Positions 24,149-28,742 of a DNA stretch of 29,196 bases are shown piece by piece. Origin of the DNA: a virus; IMG/VR virus record IMGVR_UViG_3300009431_000737, positions 1-29,196 of that record. One strand, given 5' to 3'. The notes beneath the pieces are model-generated. The model was given only the letters and a program-made list of their open reading frames with translations. It was not told where the DNA came from and searched no databases. Made by a program: the position numbers and the translations under genes. The first letter of the stretch is position 1, and the number at the start of each line of letters is the position of its first letter.

Positions 24149-24359
24149 TACATGATTTGATGTAATAGGATCTGGTTCACTGAACCTGGCAAAAGTGCGG
24201 TGGCCGCGGCCACCCCTGTAGCCACACGTCGGCCACATCCAGCGACTCTCATTGACGTCAGTTTACACCATTGACACAGCGACGATCCCAGGCGGCGACG
24301 TGCACCAAGCGGGCACTGTGCGCTGATGACCTGCGATATCAAGCACTTAGAGATCTGAG
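24149..24359. other. Palindrome-rich left arm of the attachment region
   Basis: No gene is visible. Three dyads follow the sulfotransferase stop: TACAT/ATGTA (24149-24164), GGTTC-ACT-GAACC (24174-24186), and a perfect 16-bp palindrome (24199-24214). GGCCAC elements recur at 24209 and 24231. CATTGAC occurs twice, 19 bp apart (24250 and 24269). This spacing and repetition suit arm-type integrase, excisionase or IHF sites next to an attachment core. One or more dyads may also terminate the late transcript. Confidence 0.4.
24199..24214. repeat. Perfect 16-bp palindrome
   Basis: GGTGGCCGCGGCCACC is fully self-complementary. It lies in the gap between the sulfotransferase gene and the tRNA-derived core, so it is a candidate binding site for a dimeric protein or a cruciform/terminator element. 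Confidence 0.7.
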
Positions 24360-24401
24360 CGTCCCCAAGGGGATTTGAACCCCTGTCGCCGGCGTGAAAG
24401 C
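24360..24401 (-). other. Attachment core: 3' half of a tRNA-Glu gene
   Basis: Read on the minus strand this is the 3' half of tRNA-Glu(UUC): the anticodon loop CTTTCAC, the 3' anticodon stem GCCGG, a complete T arm (AGGGGTTCAAATCCCCT) and the 3' acceptor strand TGGGGAC with discriminator G. CCA is not encoded. Identity with a tRNA stops at the anticodon loop: the bases that should form the 5' stem do not pair. There is no 5' half, so this is not a functional tRNA. A tRNA 3' half ending at the anticodon loop is the standard form of an integrase attachment core. Confidence 0.8.
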
Positions 24402-24682
24402 CCCGCGCCGAGGGCTTGGTCTGCAGGATGCCCTCGGGGGGGACGATCGACGGGGATTACCTGTCCCATCGGTTCAAGCACCACGCCAGGCGGGTCGAGC
24501 TGGGCCGGCTGCGGCTCCACGACCTCCGCCACATCGCGGCGAGCCGCTTCCTGGCTGCCGGTGCGTCCCTCCCCGAGGTGGCCGCCGTCCTCGGCCACCG
24601 GACCCTGGTCATCGCCCGGCGCTACGCCCATCCCCAGTGGGATCGTCTCCGCGCCCTCGCTCAAGGGGCACATGACGGCTGA
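24398..24682 (+). pseudogene. int: Truncated tyrosine integrase, C-terminal catalytic part only
   Basis: The open frame begins right at the end of the tRNA core and gives 94 residues equivalent to the last third of a phage integrase. It keeps the HxxR box (HDLRH, His41/Arg44 of the fragment), the GHRT box (His67), and the nucleophile in RRYAHP (Tyr76). The first catalytic Arg, the core-binding domain and the arm-binding domain are missing, and a TGA at 24395 inside the core closes the frame upstream. A TTG at 24416 could start a short product, but it could not recombine alone. The residues left are well kept, so the loss looks recent or the fragment is half of a gene split by integration. Confidence 0.8.
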
Positions 24683-24740
24683 TTCCGAGGGCATTGCAGA
24701 CCACGGAGGCGGCGGGTAGTCTGGTGAGAGGAGGTGCTCC

Positions 24741-25037
24741 ATGACGATCCGATGTCTTGCGTTGATGGTCGCGCTGCTATGTGCCTGCGAAGACCAGGGC
24801 GTGGTCCTGAGTGGGGAAGGGGAGAGCTGCACCAGGACGGCGGACTGCGAGGCTGGACTGGTCTGCATCGACCTGGTCTGCGAGGCTAAGGAGGTCGAGA
24901 GCGACGTCGTCGAACCGTACTGCCCCCCCGGAGTGACCCAGATTTGCATGTGCGATGCTCACCGGTATGCGACCGGTACCCAGACATGCGACATGTCCGG
25001 GGAGTTCTGGTCGCCCTGCGATTGCGGCTTTGAGTAG
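24741..25037 (+). CDS. Cys-rich secreted lipoprotein
   Basis: 98 residues with AGAGGAGGTG before the ATG. The hydrophobic start ends in a lipobox-like L-C-A-C with Cys16 as the likely lipid site. The mature part holds about ten Cys in two patterns: GESCTRTADCEAGLVC, then CPPGVTQICMC and GTQTC...FWSPCDC. These disulfide-type patterns are frequent in surface lipoproteins of Myxococcota and relatives, so this could be a host-derived or lysogenic-conversion gene next to the attachment site. The codons for the GTQTC-FW part are within a 43-bp repeat found inverted at 26503-26545. Confidence 0.65.
   Translation: MTIRCLALMVALLCACEDQGVVLSGEGESCTRTADCEAGLVCIDLVCEAKEVESDVVEPYCPPGVTQICMCDAHRYATGTQTCDMSGEFWSPCDCGFE
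24968..25010 (+). repeat. 43-bp perfect inverted repeat, left copy
   Basis: These 43 bases match the reverse complement of 26503-26545 without a mismatch. Here they encode part of the Cys-rich lipoprotein (A-T-G-T-Q-T-C-D-M-S-G-E-F-W), which is a natural continuation of its repeat pattern, so this is probably the original copy. Confidence 0.9.
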
Positions 25038-25061
25038 GCTTGCCTGCCCCGAGACGCGGGC

Positions 25062-25107
25062 GGCATGCCTCGCGCGTAACCCGCGCGCATAATGCGCGAG
25101 GGATGCC
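25062..25107 (+). terminator. Long hairpin after the Cys-rich lipoprotein
   Basis: The arms GGCATGCCTCGCGC (25062-25075) and GCGCGAGGGATGCC (25094-25107) pair at 13 of 14 positions, with an 18-base loop. It starts 24 bases after the lipoprotein stop. There is no T-tract, but a stem this strong can terminate or block transcripts in both directions. Confidence 0.5.
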
Positions 25108-25109
25108 AT

Positions 25110-25125
25110 TTCCCGGATCCGGGAA
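25110..25125. repeat. Perfect 16-bp palindrome next to the hairpin
   Basis: TTCCCGGATCCGGGAA is fully self-complementary and starts two bases after the preceding hairpin. It is a possible operator for a dimeric regulator; nothing more can be said. Confidence 0.6.
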
Positions 25126-25309
25126 TCCCCCATCCCGAGACCGTGAAAAGAGTAACCCCCTGAACTCAAAGGCGTTGTCGTAGCTGCGGGGGGGGGGTAT
25201 GCGGGCAGGACGAGGTCTTTCCGGACGGCCGCCATGCGGGGACCAGCGAGATGTAACCCGTTGATAGCGAAAGAGATGTGGGTCGCCCCGGTCTTGCCCC
25301 AGGCGGCAC

Positions 25310-25337
25310 TTGACGGGACAACGGGACAGGCTACTAT
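25310..25337 (+). promoter_or_regulatory. Sigma70-like promoter, likely giving a leaderless mRNA
   Basis: TTGACG (25310-25315) and TACTAT (25332-25337) are separated by 16 bp, close to consensus in a GC-rich context. Transcription would start about seven bases downstream, at or one base before the ATG at 25345. No Shine-Dalgarno precedes that ATG. The -10 region is embedded in the dyad CTAC-TAT-GTAG (25331-25341), a possible operator. Confidence 0.55.
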
Positions 25338-25344
25338 GTAGTTC

Positions 25345-25581
25345 ATGAGTGACCGAGACGACAAGGCACAGAAGCGGGGCGTGGACGATGACACGGCATT
25401 CCGGTCGCGAGTACCAGCCGATCTTGCGCAGAAGTTCACGTTGATTCGCGTCGCGCAGAAGAAGTCGAAGCGCCAAGCCTTCATTGAAGCGATTGAGGCC
25501 TGGGTAGCGAGGAACATGGATTCAGGAATAAGGGGTATACAGGATACGTTGGTCAGTAAACGAGACAGGGATGAAAACTAG
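25345..25581 (+). CDS. Small ribbon-helix-helix-like protein
   Basis: 78 residues. After a charged start, residues 18-24 (AFRSRVP) suit the DNA-binding beta strand, followed by two helices (ADLAQKFTLIRVAQKK and SKRQAFIEAIEAWVARN), which is the order of Arc/CopG-type ribbon-helix-helix proteins. The last 20 residues are polar. Its promoter overlaps a dyad, so autoregulation is plausible. There is no toxin gene beside it. It may be a lysogeny or copy-control regulator. It lies alone between strong hairpins. Confidence 0.5.
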   Translation: MSDRDDKAQKRGVDDDTAFRSRVPADLAQKFTLIRVAQKKSKRQAFIEAIEAWVARNMDSGIRGIQDTLVSKRDRDEN

Positions 25582-25592
25582 GATGTAACGAC

Positions 25593-25624
25593 GAGCGCCC
25601 CGGGGTTGCAGCCCCGAGGCGCTC
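25593..25624 (+). terminator. Strong terminator-like hairpin
   Basis: GAGCGCC-C-CGGGG (25593-25605) pairs with CCCCG-A-GGCGCTC (25612-25624) around a six-base loop with a single internal mismatch. It begins 12 bases after the stop of the ribbon-helix-helix gene. It lacks a T-run but is the most stable hairpin in this region and probably isolates that gene. Confidence 0.6.
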
Positions 25625-25682
25625 TGATAAGCTGCTGGTGTAGCAACCCCACTCGGGTGACAAGTTACACCAGGGGCCGGGA

Positions 25683-25709
25683 GATGTCAATAGATGTCAA
25701 CCGATGTCA
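25683..25709. promoter_or_regulatory. Three GATGTCA repeats, one helical turn apart
   Basis: GATGTCA starts at 25683, 25693 and 25703, exactly ten bases apart, so the same face of the DNA is presented each time. The repeats lie over the start codon of the excisionase-like gene. Cooperative binding by that protein, as with Xis or AlpA proteins, would be one reading. The repeats could also affect translation, because each contains an ATG. Confidence 0.5.
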
Positions 25710-25936
25710 CTGGCGTAAACCAAACGCCCCCCGTCGAGCTCCCTGATCTGCTCACTCCTGGCGACCTCGCCGACCTCCTCCATGTCTCCAGGCAGTACCT
25801 GTACAGCCTGAGGTGTCGACCCGGGGCCGGGCCGTCCTTCATTCGGCTCCCCAGCCGCCGCCCGATCATCCGCTACAGACGTGAAGACGTCCTCGACTGG
25901 ATGACGCGGAACCGCTCCAGCGGGGGGGAGGCCTGA
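25694..25936 (+). CDS. Excisionase / AlpA-like winged HTH protein
   Basis: 80 residues. Residues 18-70 follow the helix-turn-helix 17 (MerR-like, AlpA/excisionase) pattern: LLTPGDLADLLHVSRQYLY as helix-turn-helix, then RLPSRRPIIRYRREDVLDWM as wing and closing helix. Such proteins bend DNA for excision or act as early regulators. It is about 1 kb from the integrase fragment, suiting an excisionase. The ATG lies inside a set of phased repeats, and a weak CGGGAG is about ten bases upstream. A downstream micro-ORF overlaps the stop. Confidence 0.7.
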   Translation: MSTDVTGVNQTPPVELPDLLTPGDLADLLHVSRQYLYSLRCRPGAGPSFIRLPSRRPIIRYRREDVLDWMTRNRSSGGEA

Positions 25937-26031
25937 TGTCCCCCGCATACGTCACGCGCGCACTGCGGCGCCGGAGCAAGGGGGCCGCAGTGGCCTCCGC
26001 TTCCGGGCCGATCACCGGAGGTACGGTATGA
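25936..26031 (+). CDS. Basic 31-residue micro-ORF
   Basis: The ATG overlaps the stop of the excisionase-like gene (TGATG), and the TGA overlaps the next gene start (ATGA), so it joins its two neighbours without a gap. The peptide is basic at its N-terminal half (VTRALRRRSKG) and small-residue-rich at its end. The double overlap suggests real translation; the function is unknown. Confidence 0.45.
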   Translation: MSPAYVTRALRRRSKGAAVASASGPITGGTV

Positions 26032-26375
26032 AGAAGCTCTTGACGATCGCCGGGCTCCTCGTGGCCATCGCCATGCTCCTGGGCTGCGGGAGCGTGGACA
26101 TGGGCTACGTGATGAAGTCCCACAACGCAGCGCTGACCGCGGCGCAGCCCTATTTCGGAGACCACTGCGAGCAGCTCGCTGCCGGCCCGCTCTTCACGGT
26201 GGACTGGGGAGAGCGCGTCACCTACGGGGGCGGCGTGGTCGTCGGCTGCACAGCGCAGGGCAAGCTCCTGCTCATGGAGTGCCACGAGGCCAAGGAGAAG
26301 GGCAAGCCCTTCTACTGTGCGCCCCTCCGCCTCTATTTCGCGGTGGAGACCCCCGACTCAGGGGACGTCCAGTGA
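26028..26375 (+). CDS. Small lipoprotein
   Basis: 115 residues with a textbook lipoprotein signal: MKKLL, a hydrophobic core (AGLLVAIAM), and lipobox LLGC with Cys20. CGGAGG lies nine bases before the ATG. The mature part has four more Cys (HCEQL, VGCTA, MECHE, YCAPL), which could form two disulfides. Phage lipoproteins expressed near the early region often act in superinfection exclusion, which is one reading; no family was recognised. The start overlaps the micro-ORF stop and the end overlaps the next start (GTGA). Confidence 0.65.
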   Translation: MKKLLTIAGLLVAIAMLLGCGSVDMGYVMKSHNAALTAAQPYFGDHCEQLAAGPLFTVDWGERVTYGGGVVVGCTAQGKLLLMECHEAKEKGKPFYCAPLRLYFAVETPDSGDVQ

Positions 26376-26740
26376 GCCCCGGCAAGGAGCCACCGAAGAA
26401 GAACCCGGACGGTGACAGGAAGTCCGCTACGGTCTCGGCGGCCGAGGTCGCCTCGCCCGCGGATGGTCCCTGCGCAAAGGTCGATGTCGCCGCAGAGCTC
26501 CCCCAGAACTCCCCGGACATGTCGCATGTCTGGGTACCGGTCGCACCGGCTCTGCCGGTGACGATCGGTGACCTGCGGAGGGCCATCCGCGGGGCCCCGG
26601 ACGGCGCCACCCTCAGGGTGATGACCTCGGAGACGGGCCCGGGCGACGGGTACCCGGTCTACGAGACGGGCCGGATCACATGGGGCGGCATCGTAGCGCG
26701 GGTCATCCTGTCTACTGTGATCCCGGAGCCCCGGTCGTGA
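26372..26740 (+). CDS. Hypothetical protein carrying the inverted 43-bp repeat
   Basis: 122 residues from a GTG in a GTGA overlap with the lipoprotein stop. The first 45 residues are low-complexity, Lys/Asp/Pro/Ala-rich and probably disordered; the C-terminal half (LPVTIGDLRRAIRGAPDGATLRV...YETGRITWGG) looks folded. The 43-bp repeat (26503-26545) covers about residues 45-58, at the join of these two parts, and is read in the opposite strand sense to the lipoprotein copy. This suggests an inserted or converted segment in the linker. Function unknown. Confidence 0.5.
   Translation: MSPGKEPPKKNPDGDRKSATVSAAEVASPADGPCAKVDVAAELPQNSPDMSHVWVPVAPALPVTIGDLRRAIRGAPDGATLRVMTSETGPGDGYPVYETGRITWGGIVARVILSTVIPEPRS
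26503..26545 (-). repeat. 43-bp perfect inverted repeat, right copy
   Basis: The reverse complement equals 24968-25010 over all 43 bases; identity ends sharply on both sides. In this copy the + strand reads Q-N-S-P-D-M-S-H-V-W-V-P-V in the host gene, unrelated to the lipoprotein reading. Confidence 0.9.
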
Positions 26741-26814
26741 GCGACTGGCACGAGTGGGCGATGCTGGTCGCCCTGGGGATCGCCTTCGGCTTCGTCCTGG
26801 CCGGCGCGGTGTAG
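26737..26814 (+). CDS. 25-residue single-pass membrane micro-protein
   Basis: A GTG overlaps the previous stop (GTGA). The peptide is MSDWHEWAM followed by a run of hydrophobic and Gly residues and ends at TAG two bases before the next ATG. It is short but a clean single membrane helix, and the position leaves no slack. Such micro-proteins in phages can be holin-like, antiholin-like or regulators of membrane enzymes; which is not clear. Confidence 0.5.
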   Translation: MSDWHEWAMLVALGIAFGFVLAGAV

Positions 26815-26816
26815 GG

Positions 26817-27410
26817 ATGGGTCAGCTGCAGCTCACGCCCCATCGCGGCTCTGCGCGCAACTCCCGCCAGGCCTCCTCCAGGATGGACTGGGAGACGCCT
26901 CCCGAGTTCTTCGATCTGGTAAACCGCCATTACGGTCCCTTCGACCTCGACGCGGCCGCTCTTCCGAGCAATTCCCTCTGCCCAAGGTACCTGTCTCCGA
27001 GAGAGGACGCGCTTCAGTCCGAGTGGGGGCCCGTCCCGGCCGGCCGGCGCGGGCGTGACACGCGAGCGGCGCGTGTGTGGTGTAACCCCCCTTACGGGGA
27101 TCTGCTCGGCCGCTTCGTGGAGAAGGCCTGGCACGAGTGGTACCACCGCAACTGTACGGTCACGCTGCTGATTCCGCCGCGGACGGACACCTCCTGGTGG
27201 CATCGCTTCGTCCTGTACGCGTCGGACATCTGGTTCGTCCGCGGCCGCATCTCCTTCATTCAGGACGGCCAGCCATGCACCGGCAACACCTTCCCGTCCG
27301 TGCTGGTCCACTTCGGGCACCACGTCCGCTTTGGGGGCGGCGTCGATGTCGGCACATGGTGCCAGACGTGCGGTCGCCAATGCCATTGCGACAAAGGAGG
27401 TCTTTTATGA
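26817..27410 (+). CDS. dam: Phage DNA N6-adenine methyltransferase (Dam family)
   Basis: 197 residues. I use the ATG at 26817, just after the micro-protein stop, rather than the longer frame. Residues 24-50 (DWETPPEFFDLVNRHYGPFD, then LDAAA) and the catalytic NPPY at 90-93 in VWCNPPYG are the signature of phage N-6-adenine methyltransferases. The end holds a Cys/His cluster (WCQTCGRQCHC) that may bind zinc and is not part of the usual core. It methylates adenine in DNA to evade restriction or to time replication. The stop overlaps the next start (ATGA). Confidence 0.85.
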   Translation: MGQLQLTPHRGSARNSRQASSRMDWETPPEFFDLVNRHYGPFDLDAAALPSNSLCPRYLSPREDALQSEWGPVPAGRRGRDTRAARVWCNPPYGDLLGRFVEKAWHEWYHRNCTVTLLIPPRTDTSWWHRFVLYASDIWFVRGRISFIQDGQPCTGNTFPSVLVHFGHHVRFGGGVDVGTWCQTCGRQCHCDKGGLL

Positions 27411-28387
27411 ACCCCTGGACAGGCACCATTCAGCTCGGCGAGCAGTCGGAGAGAGTGACGGCGCTCTGCGAAGAGCTGATGCGGATCGGGTACTACCTGA
27501 GGCCTGGAGATACGTACAACGACTTCCTGCGGTACGTCGTAATGGCGGAGCAGGAGAACGCGCGGATCGCAGTAGACGGCCTCCCCGGGCCTCACACGAT
27601 GCAGACGCTCATGGCCCAGCCGGATCAGCCCCAACCCATCCTGGACAACACGGCCCGCGGACGTCGGCTGACGAACACCCTGGCTGGCATCTACGACCTC
27701 CGGCTGCGCCGCATGAAGCCGGAGTACCGGTCATCGTCCATAGCCGCCTGGGTTGCGATGGAGGCCGGAGATCGAGAAGAGTACATCATTCCATACGCCT
27801 GCGACGGCAGCGGCCGCCATGGCGCCACCTGCGGCCACGCTGCATGGCTGATAACGGAGTGGTGGTTCAACGGCATGAGTTCGGGTCGCACCCCAACCTG
27901 GCGCACCGGCCGGGGTCCGGCCGGCGGTGACCTGAGGTCCCGCTTCCTGCCTCTCCTGCCCTGTGCAGGGGAGGAGATCCGAGGCAAGGCCCACCGCGGG
28001 CTGCGGGAATACGTGGAGGAGTCCTACGTCGTCGGTGACCTGCGGGACATCTACGACCCCGCGACCTGCGGGGGCGTCGGCAAGGGAGAGCTCTACTACT
28101 GCCAGCGGAACAGCGGGCACATCGTCCTGGTCGTCGTGGCGCGGCCTGGCTGCGGGTTCGTGGATCCGCGTGTCCCGGGGATCCCCGCGCGGCTCGGGTG
28201 CTACCGCTGGGCCGCAGACGGCAGCAAGAAGACCAGGGGCACCCCCTGGACATGGAAGCGGATCAACGGGTCCGATATCGGCGAGTGGCGAGTATGGGAG
28301 ATGGCCCGCCTGACCGATGCCGGATGGCCGCCACCCATCGGACCGCTGTCCCCAGCCCTTCACCGCCCCCTCTTCCTGGAGGACTGA
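27407..28387 (+). CDS. Putative lysin: peptidoglycan-binding plus cysteine-peptidase-like
   Basis: 326 residues from an ATG with an ideal AAAGGAGG. Residues 16-70 (VTALCEELMRIGYY...VDGLPGPHTMQTLM) look like a peptidoglycan-binding type 1 repeat with an insert. Residues 110-300 carry Cys142 at the start of a helix (TCGHAAWLI), His238 in a strand (SGHIVLVVV) and Asp253 (GFVDPR), the Cys-His-Asp order of NlpC/P60 and CHAP-type cell-wall hydrolases. It would cut peptidoglycan for lysis. No signal peptide is seen. The fold call is from motif order only, and the location, away from the XhlA-like gene, is odd. Confidence 0.5.
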   Translation: MNPWTGTIQLGEQSERVTALCEELMRIGYYLRPGDTYNDFLRYVVMAEQENARIAVDGLPGPHTMQTLMAQPDQPQPILDNTARGRRLTNTLAGIYDLRLRRMKPEYRSSSIAAWVAMEAGDREEYIIPYACDGSGRHGATCGHAAWLITEWWFNGMSSGRTPTWRTGRGPAGGDLRSRFLPLLPCAGEEIRGKAHRGLREYVEESYVVGDLRDIYDPATCGGVGKGELYYCQRNSGHIVLVVVARPGCGFVDPRVPGIPARLGCYRWAADGSKKTRGTPWTWKRINGSDIGEWRVWEMARLTDAGWPPPIGPLSPALHRPLFLED

Positions 28388-28388
28388 G

Positions 28389-28742
28389 ATGGCAACGATG
28401 CTCATACAGCGCCCCAAGGTCATCTTCTGCGAAGGATGCGGCCGCCCGACCTCCGAGCCTGCCTCAGCTCCCGGTCCCCAGGGTGGTCGCATCTGCGTCG
28501 AGTGTTACGACCCGGCCCCCATCGTCATGGAGCAGGTGGACAAGCGCTTATGGGAAGCGGCCCTGTGGTGCGTCCAGGCGTTGCGAAAGTACGGGAACGC
28601 GGCCAATTGGGGTCCTGCGTCCGGATCCTCGTCCGAGGTGGAGAGGAAATTGCGCCGGTGGCAACCGCCCGGGCATGGCTACGACCCGGCTCGGCGGATG
28701 GTGGAGAAGTTCGACAAAGTTGCCGAGGAGGTAGGGAGATGA
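28389..28742 (+). CDS. Zinc-ribbon small protein
   Basis: 117 residues, with the start just after the previous stop. Two Cys pairs, CEGC (14-17) and CVEC (36-39), make a short zinc ribbon; the rest is helical and basic, with ALWCVQALRKYGNAANWGP resembling small phage proteins near replication genes. The long frame upstream of the ATG overlaps the lysin and is rejected. Its stop overlaps the next gene start (ATGA). It could bind DNA or a replication protein; function unknown. Confidence 0.55.
   Translation: MATMLIQRPKVIFCEGCGRPTSEPASAPGPQGGRICVECYDPAPIVMEQVDKRLWEAALWCVQALRKYGNAANWGPASGSSSEVERKLRRWQPPGHGYDPARRMVEKFDKVAEEVGR

Larger units (their letters stand above)
25038..25344. other. Non-coding 307-bp stretch with hairpins and a promoter
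   Basis: No convincing gene is present. It starts with a large hairpin (25062-25107) and a perfect 16-bp palindrome (25110-25125). A run of ten G lies near 25189-25198. The right end carries the promoter of the next gene (25310-25337). The middle, 25130-25300, shows nothing that I can identify; a 21-codon frame near 25199 has no proper ribosome-binding site. Confidence 0.5.

Noticed and set aside
24360-24435. A complete tRNA-Glu gene on the minus strand
   Set aside because: Only the 3' half is present; the bases that should make the 5' anticodon stem and the D arm do not fit.
24371-24682. An intact integrase reading through the tRNA core
   Set aside because: A TGA at 24395 in the integrase frame lies inside the core, so a single continuous protein is not possible here.
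24777-25517. 246-residue minus-strand frame over the lipoprotein and the following gap
   Set aside because: It runs antisense through two well-supported + strand genes and shows no recognisable domain.
25345-25581. Antitoxin of a toxin-antitoxin pair
   Set aside because: No partner toxin gene is adjacent; a terminator-like hairpin follows directly.
24968-26545. Template and variable repeats of a diversity-generating retroelement
   Set aside because: The copies are inverted and identical with no adenine-specific differences, and no reverse transcriptase is present.
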